This document shows, piece after piece, positions 1-6,560 of a stretch of DNA of 25,519 nucleotides (within the stretch, counting starts at the first letter, position 1; the number at the start of each line of letters is the position of its first letter). The notes below the pieces were generated by a model. That model saw only the letters and a program-made list of their open reading frames with translations, made no database searches and was not told the origin of the DNA. Source of the stretch: JAVBKB01 sp031554275 (lineage in GTDB: Bacteria > Bacillota > Bacilli > JARBTR01); the NCBI GenBank assembly GCA_031554275.1, contig JAVBKB010000157.1, positions 1-25,519 of the forward strand. Reading direction: 5' to 3'. Made by a program: the position numbers and the translations under genes.

Positions 1-894
1 ATGTTTGGATATGAAACGTATTGGGCACTTCGGAACTTCCAGAAAAACTTTGGTTTGCCAGTCACCAGCAGTGCCGACAAGGCCACTAGGGATAAGTTAG
101 AGGAGGCTTCACATTACAACGAGAAATGGGTACTCGCACAAATTAGTGCGGGGACTGAAGTTACTTATTATCAGGGTGTGCCTATCGAAAAACAGGTGAA
201 GAAAGCTACAGCAAAGGCGCCTACAAAATCTGCAGCACCTACAACGAAGCCGAAAGAGACACCAACACCAGCGAAAACACCAGCAGCGCCAGCGAAAACA
301 CCAGAAGCGCCAGCGAAAACACCAGCAGCGCCAGCAAAAACACCAGCAGCACCAGCGAAAACACCGGTAGCGCCAGCAAAAACACCGGCAGCGCCAGCGA
401 AAACACCAGCAGCACCAGCGAAAACACCGGTAGCGCCAGCAAAAACACCGGCAGCGCCAGCGAAAACACCGGTAGCGCCAGCGAAAACACCAACGCCGAC
501 AGTACCTGCAAAGCAAGAATCTGTCATTCCGCCAGGTTTTTCGGCAAATGATTTGAAGTTGCTTGCGAATGCAGTATATGGAGAATCGCGCGGCGAATCT
601 TATGAGGGTCAGGTTGCTGTTGCCGCAGTCATATTGAATCGAGTTGAAAGTGCAAGCTTTCCAAACTCTGTTTCGGGTGTTATTTTCCAACCTGGTGCCT
701 TTGTAGCGGTGTCAGACGGGCAAATTTATCTTACGCCAAATGAAACCGCCAAACGAGCAGTTGTTGATGCTATCAATGGTTGGGATCCAACGGAGAACGC
801 AATTTATTATTTCAATCCAGAAACTGCTACAAACAAATGGATTTGGGGAAGACCACAAGTGAAGAAAATCGGAAAACATATTTTCTGTCGCTAA
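1..894 (+). CDS. sleB: Spore cortex-lytic enzyme SleB, 5' end cut by the window edge
   Basis: SleB is a germination-specific lytic transglycosylase that degrades spore cortex peptidoglycan; this role is known for the family. The visible 297 residues begin inside the N-terminal peptidoglycan-binding domain: residues 1-20 (MFGYETYWALRNFQKNFGLP) match its conserved end, so the signal peptide and domain start lie upstream. The methionine at base 1 is probably internal. Residues 91-160 are ten tandem AKTPxAP units forming a Pro/Ala/Lys linker. Residues about 180-297 are the Hydrolase_2 catalytic domain, with the AVYGESRGE motif containing the likely catalytic Glu195. ypeB follows after 176 bases, the usual partner order; YpeB is needed for SleB stability in spores. 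Forespore expression is expected, but the promoter is outside the window. Family identity is very secure; the true start is not visible. Confidence 0.95.
   Translation: MFGYETYWALRNFQKNFGLPVTSSADKATRDKLEEASHYNEKWVLAQISAGTEVTYYQGVPIEKQVKKATAKAPTKSAAPTTKPKETPTPAKTPAAPAKTPEAPAKTPAAPAKTPAAPAKTPVAPAKTPAAPAKTPAAPAKTPVAPAKTPAAPAKTPVAPAKTPTPTVPAKQESVIPPGFSANDLKLLANAVYGESRGESYEGQVAVAAVILNRVESASFPNSVSGVIFQPGAFVAVSDGQIYLTPNETAKRAVVDAINGWDPTENAIYYFNPETATNKWIWGRPQVKKIGKHIFCR
271..480 (+). repeat. 21-bp tandem repeat, ten units, encoding the SleB AKTPxAP linker
   Basis: Ten consecutive 21-base units each encode AKTPxAP, where x is Ala, Glu or Val, followed by a degenerate eleventh unit (AKTPTPT). A higher-order period is visible: units 4-6 (334-396) and units 7-9 (397-459) are 63-base blocks differing at a single base (gcaaaa versus gcgaaa). 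This suggests a recent in-frame duplication by slippage or unequal recombination. The encoded segment should be an extended flexible spacer between the peptidoglycan-binding and catalytic domains. Confidence 0.97.
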
Positions 895-1070
895 ACCACT
901 TAATGATGTGTCACCTACATAAAAACCGTACTTGATTCTCAAAAAAGAGAACGGATTGCCTAGAATTTTTTCATCTTACAACAAGTGTGAACTATCGTTG
1001 TAGGAATGGATGCAAACCTACTAGTGAATAATCAAAATAATGATTTTACTCTGCAATTAGAAAGGGGTTC

Positions 1071-2417
1071 ATGAATTTGAAACGAAATATTGTCATTGTG
1101 GTTTTAGTGTTGGCCATAGCAGGAGTTAGCTACTGGGCATATGACTACTCAAAAGAAAACAATAAACTGAAGGTCCAGGTTGAGAACAACTATCAACGTG
1201 CATTCAATGATTTATCAGAAGATTTTACAGATATCAATGATAAAATTGGCACAACTCTTGCAATGAATTCACGCAAATCCATTTCACCAGCTCTTGCTGA
1301 TGTTTGGCGTGTGACTGGACGAGCGCAAAGCAGTTTGGGTCAATTACCGATTGGTCAATTGCCTTTTAGTAAAACGGAAGCTTTTCTAACTGACATTGGC
1401 GAGTTTGCTTATAACGTTTCTGTGCGGGACTTAGATAAGACCCCTCTCACTACTGAGGAGCATCAGACATTAGAGAATTTGTATCAAAGATCTGCTGAGA
1501 TTCTAACAGAGATTCAAAAGGTACAAACACAAGTTTTTGATAACGGACTACGTTGGTCAGAAGTGGAAACGATGTTGGTGAAAAATCAAAAGGGACCAAT
1601 GGACAATCAAATTGTCGATGGCTTCAAAACAATCGAAAAGGATGTCGCAGGTTATGATGTCAAAAGTGATTTCGGTGCTGATTTTTCAACTGCAGAAATG
1701 CGGACAAAAGCCTTCAAAAATGTGAGTGGCGAAATGATTAGTAAAGATCAAGCAATTGATAAGGCAAAGTTCTATACGAATGTAAGTGACCCGAAAGATA
1801 TTGATGTTCGTTCCAATCTAAAAGGATCAAATTACGGGTTCTATACAGTCAGTTTTACTGAACCAAAATCAAATACTGTCTACTCAATTGATCTAACGAA
1901 AAAAGGTGGTCACCCTATTTACTTTATCAACAATCGTGATGTGTTGGATCAAAAGATTAGCCTCGATGAAGCAGTTCAACGTTCTGCTTCGCTTCTGGAG
2001 CAAAAGGGGTTGACCAATCTTCAAGTTACTGAAAGTGCACAATATGGATCAATTGCACTTTTCACATTCACCCGAATAGAAAATGGAATTAGGGTTTATC
2101 CAGATCAGATTAAATTGAAGGTCGCTCTAGATAACAATACCATTATTGCCTTAACAGCTGATGAGTACTTTGAAAACGGCAAAACTCGTGAAAACTTAAC
2201 TCCAGAGTTATCAGAAACCGATGCGAGAAGCAAGATTAGCCCTAGCGTTGAGATTATGGAGCATCATGTAGCTGTTATTAGAAACAGATTGCGTCAAGAA
2301 GTGCTTTGTCACGAATTCTGGGGTACGGTTAATCGTGACACCTTCCGAATCTTTATCAATGCGACCACTGGAGAAGAAGAATTAGTCGAGAAAGTAAAGA
2401 CGGAAACAAAGCTATAA
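1071..2417 (+). CDS. ypeB: Germination protein YpeB
   Basis: YpeB is a membrane-anchored forespore protein required for SleB to accumulate and stay protected in the dormant spore (family knowledge). The 448 residues match the usual length of about 450. Residues about 7-24 form one N-terminal membrane segment (IVIVVLVLAIAGVSYWAYDY), followed by a long helical region to about residue 225 and a C-terminal part with PepSY-like repeats. The C-terminal segment with WGTVNRDTFRIFINATTGEEE is typical of the family. The ATG at 1071 is preceded by AAAGGGG with suitable spacing, which supports this start. It lies 176 bases after sleB with no convincing terminator between them, so co-transcription is plausible. 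A hairpin follows at 2485-2520. Confidence 0.95.
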   Translation: MNLKRNIVIVVLVLAIAGVSYWAYDYSKENNKLKVQVENNYQRAFNDLSEDFTDINDKIGTTLAMNSRKSISPALADVWRVTGRAQSSLGQLPIGQLPFSKTEAFLTDIGEFAYNVSVRDLDKTPLTTEEHQTLENLYQRSAEILTEIQKVQTQVFDNGLRWSEVETMLVKNQKGPMDNQIVDGFKTIEKDVAGYDVKSDFGADFSTAEMRTKAFKNVSGEMISKDQAIDKAKFYTNVSDPKDIDVRSNLKGSNYGFYTVSFTEPKSNTVYSIDLTKKGGHPIYFINNRDVLDQKISLDEAVQRSASLLEQKGLTNLQVTESAQYGSIALFTFTRIENGIRVYPDQIKLKVALDNNTIIALTADEYFENGKTRENLTPELSETDARSKISPSVEIMEHHVAVIRNRLRQEVLCHEFWGTVNRDTFRIFINATTGEEELVEKVKTETKL

Positions 2418-2484
2418 TTCTCGTGATGGATTTCGAAGCAGGTAAATAGGTTTCGTCGGATGAAACTTCAAGCATAGTCTGGAT

Positions 2485-2520
2485 GAAAAAGTTGTCACGA
2501 ATTATTGTGCCGACTTTTTC
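2485..2520 (+). terminator. Putative terminator after ypeB
   Basis: GAAAAAGTTGTCAC (2485-2498) can pair with GTGCCGACTTTTTC (2507-2520) around an eight-base loop, with one wobble and one mismatch. The T-run is inside the 3' arm, as in bidirectional A/T-flanked terminators. It lies 68 bases after the ypeB stop codon. The moderate score reflects the imperfect stem. Confidence 0.5.
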
Positions 2521-2747
2521 ACTATGAGAAATGCGGATTCTGAATGGATCGCCATTTTGATTTTAATATTGGAAAGTGTTGATTCTGGTTCGCAGAAAAT
2601 GCTGATTGCGGCTTTTTCACTGTGTTTTGGTCCTAATAGCAACTTTATTGGTTGGCAGAAAACCCTGATTTGGCCATGTTTTGGTGGCTAATTGCAAAAC
2701 TAACATTTCTCAATTATCAAAGCGTTAGCTGTTACTAAGATTTTTCT

Positions 2748-2777
2748 TTGTTCCAACCAATTTATTTATGATAAAAT
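2748..2777 (+). promoter_or_regulatory. Candidate sigma-A promoter for cmk
   Basis: TTGTTC (2748-2753) and TAAAAT (2772-2777) are separated by 18 bases, 33 bases before the cmk start codon. An overlapping TATGAT (2767-2772) is another possible -10 without a good -35. The position fits an operon promoter after the ypeB terminator, but the -35 match is only moderate. Confidence 0.4.
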
Positions 2778-2809
2778 AAGAGCATTATCAAAACTTAGTG
2801 GGGTAATGT

Positions 2810-3490
2810 ATGACAGAAAAGATATCCATTGCTATAGATGGGCCAGCAGGAGCTGGAAAAAGCACAGTTGCAAAAATAGTAGCAAAACAATTGGATTATA
2901 TTTACATAGATACAGGTGCAATGTATCGTGCTTTAACCTATAAAGCACTAGAAAAGAAGATCGATACTGCTGATGAAGATTTGCTTTATCGATTGCTTAT
3001 GCAAACATCTATTCAATTGCAAACAACAAAATCGCAGCAAATCGTTCTTTTGGATGGTGCTGATGTGACCAATCAAATTCGATCCAATGAAGTGAATGCA
3101 AATGTTTCTATTGTATCTGCTCATGGAAAAGTTCGCTCAGAGATGGTTAAGCGACAGCGACAAATGGGGAGCATTGGCGGAGTAGTTATGGATGGGCGCG
3201 ACATCGGTACAGCGGTACTTCCAAATGCTGAGATAAAGGTTTTTCTTGAAGCATCCGTTGAAGAAAGAGCGAGAAGAAGGCATGCGGAAAATCTAGAAAA
3301 GCAGATTCCAACAAACCTGGAGCAGCTAATGAAGGACATTGCATATAGAGATCATTATGATTCTACAAGAAAAGTCTCTCCACTGATGCAAGCAGATGAT
3401 GCCACCCTTTTGGATTCGACTACCATGACGATTGATGAAGTCGTTCAAAAGATTGTTGCTTTAGCAAAGGAAAAAATCGCGATAAATTGA
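2810..3490 (+). CDS. cmk: (d)CMP kinase
   Basis: Cytidylate kinase phosphorylates CMP and dCMP with ATP, recycling nucleotides for RNA, DNA and CDP-lipid synthesis in the cytoplasm. The 226-residue protein has the P-loop GPAGAGKST (residues 11-19) near its N-terminus, the conserved DTGAMYRALT segment, the DGRDIGT motif and the RARRRHAE lid-type arginines. Length is normal for the family. The ATG at 2810 has a GTGGGG ribosome binding site just upstream and places the P-loop at the usual distance. plsC begins nine bases after the stop codon, with its ribosome binding site overlapping the end of cmk, so the two are co-transcribed. The cmk / acyltransferase / S1-protein order is common in Firmicutes. 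Confidence 0.97.
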   Translation: MTEKISIAIDGPAGAGKSTVAKIVAKQLDYIYIDTGAMYRALTYKALEKKIDTADEDLLYRLLMQTSIQLQTTKSQQIVLLDGADVTNQIRSNEVNANVSIVSAHGKVRSEMVKRQRQMGSIGGVVMDGRDIGTAVLPNAEIKVFLEASVEERARRRHAENLEKQIPTNLEQLMKDIAYRDHYDSTRKVSPLMQADDATLLDSTTMTIDEVVQKIVALAKEKIAIN

Positions 3491-3499
3491 GGAGAATTT

Positions 3500-4093
3500 A
3501 TGTTCTATCGTTTTGGAAGAATGGTTGTCAAAATTTTTATGATCATTTTTTATCCATATAAAGTGATTGGTGCTGAAAATGTACCAGCATCAGGATCTGT
3601 ATTACTTTGTCCAAATCATATTAGTAATCTGGACCCGCCGCTAGTGGCTGTAACTAGTAAACGTAGTATTGTTTTTATGGCAAAGAAAGAGCTTTTCGAA
3701 GTTCCTGTTTTGAAATATGCCATGAAGGCAGCAAAAGCTATTCCTGTGAATCGAGGATCAGTTGATCGTGAGACGATGCGCAAAGGATTGAAGGTATTGA
3801 ATGAAGAGCAATTGCTTTGCATTTTCCCTGAGGGAACAACTTATCTCGGCGAACTTGGCAAAGGATTAGCAGGCGCAGGATTTTTCGCTTTACGAACAAA
3901 TGCTGCAGTTGTACCCTGTGCAATCATAGGACCATTTAGATTATTTCGTCGAACCCAAATAATCTATGGGAAACCGATTGATATGGAACGGTTTCGCCTT
4001 GAAAAAACTTCACCCGAAGTAGTTGTGGAAGCAATTATGGAGGAAATCAAGAAATTGATTGATCAACATCGAAAAAATCATAATTTTGCTTGA
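3500..4093 (+). CDS. plsC: 1-acyl-sn-glycerol-3-phosphate acyltransferase (PlsC family)
   Basis: PlsC-family enzymes acylate lysophosphatidic acid to phosphatidic acid at the membrane. The 197 residues contain an N-terminal hydrophobic segment (about residues 8-22), the catalytic NHISNLD block with His40 and Asp45, the block II-like IPVNRGSVDR (81-90) and block III as FPEGTT (109-114). Block III is normally FPEGTR(S); here Thr114 replaces the usual arginine. The start at 3500 is supported by GAGGAG at 3489-3494 overlapping the cmk stop. The gene sits in the cmk operon, and an apparent promoter for the next gene overlaps its last codons. The family call is secure; the exact acyl acceptor is inferred from the family. 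Confidence 0.9.
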   Translation: MFYRFGRMVVKIFMIIFYPYKVIGAENVPASGSVLLCPNHISNLDPPLVAVTSKRSIVFMAKKELFEVPVLKYAMKAAKAIPVNRGSVDRETMRKGLKVLNEEQLLCIFPEGTTYLGELGKGLAGAGFFALRTNAAVVPCAIIGPFRLFRRTQIIYGKPIDMERFRLEKTSPEVVVEAIMEEIKKLIDQHRKNHNFA

Positions 4094-4118
4094 CAAGACA
4101 CACTGTTATTAGCATGAT
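4090..4118 (+). promoter_or_regulatory. Putative sigma-A promoter for the S1-protein gene
   Basis: A perfect -35 TTGACA (4090-4095) overlaps the plsC stop codon and is followed after 17 bases by CATGAT (4113-4118, four of six consensus bases). It lies 30 bases before the rpsA start codon. This would let the S1 gene be expressed separately from cmk-plsC. Confidence 0.55.
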
Positions 4119-4148
4119 AGATACAGTGCAAATTAGGAGGAATCACCG

Positions 4149-5861
4149 ATGGCAGAAGAAAAAAACGAAGTATTGGTAGAGGAGGAAGTATCTCCAGTAG
4201 TTGAACAGGTACAAGAAGCAGTTGAAAGTCAAGTACAAGAAGCAGTTGAAACTGTTGAAAATCAAGTACAAGAAGCGGTCGAAGCAGTTGAAAGTCAAGT
4301 GCAAGAAACGGTTGGAACTGTTGAAAGTCAAGTACAAGAAGCTGTTGAAACTATTGAAGAGAAACCCGAAGCAGAGCAAGTTCAACAGGAAAGTGCAGAC
4401 CCAATCTCAATGCAAGAAATTGATTTGGAACAATTAAACCTTCCACAATTTGAAATTGGACAAGAGGTTGTTGGAACGGTATCAGCTCTTGCAGAAAAAC
4501 ATGCAGTAGTCGTTCTAGACAACTGTGATCTAAACTGCATTATTCCAATTAGCGAACTCTCTCTTAATCATATCGAGAAAGTTTCAGATGCCGTTACAGT
4601 CGGTGATGAAGTGAAATTAGTTGTAACAAAGCTTGATAGCAATGCAGTTGTTCTTTCGAAGAAGAAAATCGATTTTGAAACTGTTTGGGCTGAACTTGAA
4701 GCTAAACAAGGTGAGATTATCGAAACCACTGTCAAAGAGGTTGTTAAGGGTGGTCTTGTTGTTGATGTTGGATTGCGTGGATTTGTTCCTGCTTCCATGG
4801 TGGATGACCATTTTGTTGAGGATCTAGCAATTTATCAAGATCAGGTGTTAACTTTCAAAATAATGGAAATGGATAAAGAAAAAGGTCGTGTAATCCTCTC
4901 ACATCGTGAAGTAGTCCGTGAAGAGAAAGGAAAAGCACAATCCGAAGCTTTGAAGAATCTCCAAGTAGGAACTGTTGTGGATGGTACAGTAGTTCGTCTT
5001 ACAAAGTTTGGCGCTTTTGTTGATATAGGTGTAATTGAAGGTCTCGTTCATGTTTCGCAAATTAGCCATGAACACATACAGAGTCCATCAGATGTACTTT
5101 CAGCAGGAGAACAAGTTCAAGTCAAAATTTTGAAAATCGATCCAACTGAAAATAAAGTTTCCTTATCGATTAAAGATACTTTACCTGGACCTTGGGAATT
5201 ACATGCAGACTTATTAAAAGTCGGACAGGTTCTAGAAGGAAAGGTTAAACGCCTTGCAGGTTTTGGTGCATTTGTTGAGATACTGCCTGGTATTGAAGGA
5301 CTTGTGCATATTTCGCAAATCTCTCATCAACATATCACCACTCCACATGAAGTACTTAAAGAAGGCGGGACTGTTCAAGTCAAAATTCTGAAAGTAGACA
5401 GTGCTGAGAACAAAGTTTCTTTAAGTATCAAGGAACTATTAGAAAACGAAGAAAATTTCGAATTTGAAATTCCTCAAGAAGCAACAGGGTTTTCAATTGG
5501 TGAATTATTTTCAGATAAATTGAGTGGTTTTAAAGTAGTCGAAAAACCAAAGGATTCAAATACAGAAAAAGCAGCTGCACCAAAAGAGAAGGAAGAGAAG
5601 CCAAAGGCAGAAAAAGCCACTGAGAAGGCTGAAACGCCTAAGGAAGATGCTCCTAAAGTAGAGAAAGCTAAAGTAAGTGAATTTACGGCTATCAAAGTAT
5701 CATCATCTGATACAGTTTATTTCACACCAAGTGGGAAGAGCTACCATTCTACTGAAAGCTGTAGTCGCTTAGCAAAGAGCAAAAAGATCTCTGCTGCGAG
5801 CTTGGAAGAAGCACAATCATCTGGTCATGCAGATCCTTGTGATTACTGTGTAGAACAATAA
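4149..5861 (+). CDS. rpsA: S1 RNA-binding domain protein (RpsA/YpfD-like) with extra terminal modules
   Basis: This is the Firmicute homologue of ribosomal protein S1; four-domain versions such as B. subtilis YpfD bind RNA, though their ribosomal role is weaker than in E. coli. The start has AGGAGG at 4136-4141. Layout: residues 1-20 acidic; 20-71 an 11-residue repeat of the form QVQEAVETVEx; S1 domains at about 101-172, 186-255, 271-342 and 357-428; 465-510 a Lys/Glu/Ala/Pro linker; 520-570 a compact C-terminal module with VYFTPSGKSYH, C538 and a CDYC pair (C564, C567). S1-3 and S1-4 are the best conserved (GAFVDIG and GAFVEI, then EGLVHISQIS). The usual Firmicute protein is about 380-410 residues, so about 160 residues are added at the two ends. 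A strong terminator follows. Family identity is secure; the terminal modules have no assigned function. Confidence 0.93.
   Translation: MAEEKNEVLVEEEVSPVVEQVQEAVESQVQEAVETVENQVQEAVEAVESQVQETVGTVESQVQEAVETIEEKPEAEQVQQESADPISMQEIDLEQLNLPQFEIGQEVVGTVSALAEKHAVVVLDNCDLNCIIPISELSLNHIEKVSDAVTVGDEVKLVVTKLDSNAVVLSKKKIDFETVWAELEAKQGEIIETTVKEVVKGGLVVDVGLRGFVPASMVDDHFVEDLAIYQDQVLTFKIMEMDKEKGRVILSHREVVREEKGKAQSEALKNLQVGTVVDGTVVRLTKFGAFVDIGVIEGLVHVSQISHEHIQSPSDVLSAGEQVQVKILKIDPTENKVSLSIKDTLPGPWELHADLLKVGQVLEGKVKRLAGFGAFVEILPGIEGLVHISQISHQHITTPHEVLKEGGTVQVKILKVDSAENKVSLSIKELLENEENFEFEIPQEATGFSIGELFSDKLSGFKVVEKPKDSNTEKAAAPKEKEEKPKAEKATEKAETPKEDAPKVEKAKVSEFTAIKVSSSDTVYFTPSGKSYHSTESCSRLAKSKKISAASLEEAQSSGHADPCDYCVEQ
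4230..4361 (+). repeat. 33-bp tandem repeat encoding an 11-residue N-terminal repeat in the S1 protein
   Basis: Four consecutive 33-base units encode QVQEAVETVEN, QVQEAVEAVES, QVQETVGTVES and QVQEAVETIEE (residues 28-71). A partial copy precedes them. The 11-residue period with hydrophobic V/A positions and Q/E elsewhere fits a hendecad coiled coil or long amphipathic helix; this is inferred from the pattern only. Confidence 0.9.
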
Positions 5862-5872
5862 TTAAATATTTG

Positions 5873-5904
5873 AAAGCAATATCATAATGGTATTGCTTTT
5901 TTTT
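5873..5904 (+). terminator. Rho-independent terminator after the S1-protein gene
   Basis: AAAGCAATATC (5873-5883) pairs with GGTATTGCTTT (5889-5899) through 11 base pairs, including one wobble, around a five-base loop. It is followed by T residues to 5904. It lies 11 bases after the rpsA stop and just before the next gene's ribosome binding site. Confidence 0.87.
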
Positions 5905-5920
5905 GAAAGGTAAAATGGGA

Positions 5921-6364
5921 ATGAAAATCAGAGCAGGTGTCAATCCGTTTCTTCTATTAATCGCTCCAGCTACATTAATTCCTATATTCTTTGATACTGA
6001 TTTATCAAGCAGAACGGATATTGTGGGCATGGCAATTACGATTGCGGTATTGCTTTTGATCGAAATCCCGATTTGTATTTGTGCATTGAAGAGTTACTAT
6101 ATCTTTGAATCAGATCATTTGCTTTATGTCATGTGGTTTTGGAAGAAAAGAATCCCTTATCACGAGATTTCTAAGGTTATGATTTCTCGTAACCCAAGTA
6201 GCTCACCTGCACTTACATTTCGTAGAGTAGCTATTTATACACAATCTATTTGGCTACAAGACTTATTTTCGATACCCATAAAGAAAGATAGGCAACGATT
6301 TAAGGAAGAAATAGCCCAAAGATGCCCACATGCCAACATTGATCTCAGTAAATTAGGTTTATGA
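5921..6364 (+). CDS. Membrane protein with bacterial PH domain (bPH_4/YyaB-like)
   Basis: The 147-residue protein starts MKIRAGVNPFLLLI, the usual opening of small Firmicute bPH_4 proteins (B. subtilis YyaB and the sublancin immunity protein SunI group). Two hydrophobic segments (about residues 8-22 and 35-55) form a hairpin, followed by a PH-like beta domain with YYIFESDHLLYV and RIPYHEISKVMIS and a C-terminal helix (KKDRQRFKEEIAQRCP). I chose the ATG at 5921, ten bases after AAAGG; the ATG at 5915 and TTG at 5903 are alternatives that would add up to six residues. The gene lies between two terminators with no obvious promoter of its own, so expression may depend on read-through from rpsA. 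Its function is unknown; immunity or membrane-stress roles in relatives do not prove the same here. Confidence 0.8.
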   Translation: MKIRAGVNPFLLLIAPATLIPIFFDTDLSSRTDIVGMAITIAVLLLIEIPICICALKSYYIFESDHLLYVMWFWKKRIPYHEISKVMISRNPSSSPALTFRRVAIYTQSIWLQDLFSIPIKKDRQRFKEEIAQRCPHANIDLSKLGL

Positions 6365-6367
6365 AAG

Positions 6368-6414
6368 AGATACTGCACTGCGCCTTGTGTGGCACAATCA
6401 TGCAGTATCTTTTC
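6368..6414 (+). terminator. Two-tier hairpin terminator after the PH-domain gene
   Basis: AGATACTGCA (6368-6377) pairs perfectly with TGCAGTATCT (6401-6410). Inside, TTGTG (6385-6389) can pair with CACAA (6393-6397). A short TTTTC run follows. It begins three bases after the stop codon. Confidence 0.78.
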
Positions 6415-6520
6415 AATTATTGCATCATGGATAAAAATGGTCTTTTCGAACATTTTGATGGTGATCCTGAAAATCCTGAAAAAAATTCAAGATTATAGTG
6501 ATCTGGAAAGAATTTATGTT

Positions 6521-6526
6521 TATAAT
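6521..6526 (+). promoter_or_regulatory. Candidate -10 box for lysA
   Basis: A perfect TATAAT lies 34 bases before the chosen lysA ATG, just downstream of the preceding terminator. I see no good -35 at 16-18 bases upstream. The promoter call rests on the -10 and its position. No lysine riboswitch fits in the short leader. Confidence 0.35.
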
Positions 6527-6560
6527 GGAACAAGTATCTTTTGAGAGAGTGAGAATCTAT

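Larger units (their letters stand above)
2418..2809. other. Non-coding interval between ypeB and cmk with degenerate repeats
   Basis: This 392-base stretch holds a likely terminator hairpin (2485-2520) and a short open frame without a ribosome binding site (2524-2691). It also holds two imperfect direct repeats: 2587-2636 and 2650-2692 share GGTT-x-GCAGAAAA-xxx-TGATT...TGTTTTGGT...TAAT with an internal gap of about nine bases. A candidate cmk promoter lies at 2748-2777. I see no convincing gene. In B. subtilis, as I recall, ypfA and ypfB lie between ypeB and cmk; neither is recognisable here. Confidence 0.6.

Noticed and set aside
109..690. Long minus-strand open frames with Cys/Arg/Trp- or Ala/Gly/Val-rich repeats across sleB
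   Set aside because: They are reading-frame shadows of the 21-bp tandem repeat, which lacks stop codons in several frames; there is no ribosome binding site or protein-like composition.
1025..1054. Possible sigma-G promoter (TGAATA) before ypeB
   Set aside because: No CATnnTA-type -10 at the right spacing; too weak to call.
6498..6560. N-terminal extension of lysA from GTG at 6498
   Set aside because: It covers the candidate -10 box and adds residues not seen in LysA; the ATG at 6561 gives the normal family start.
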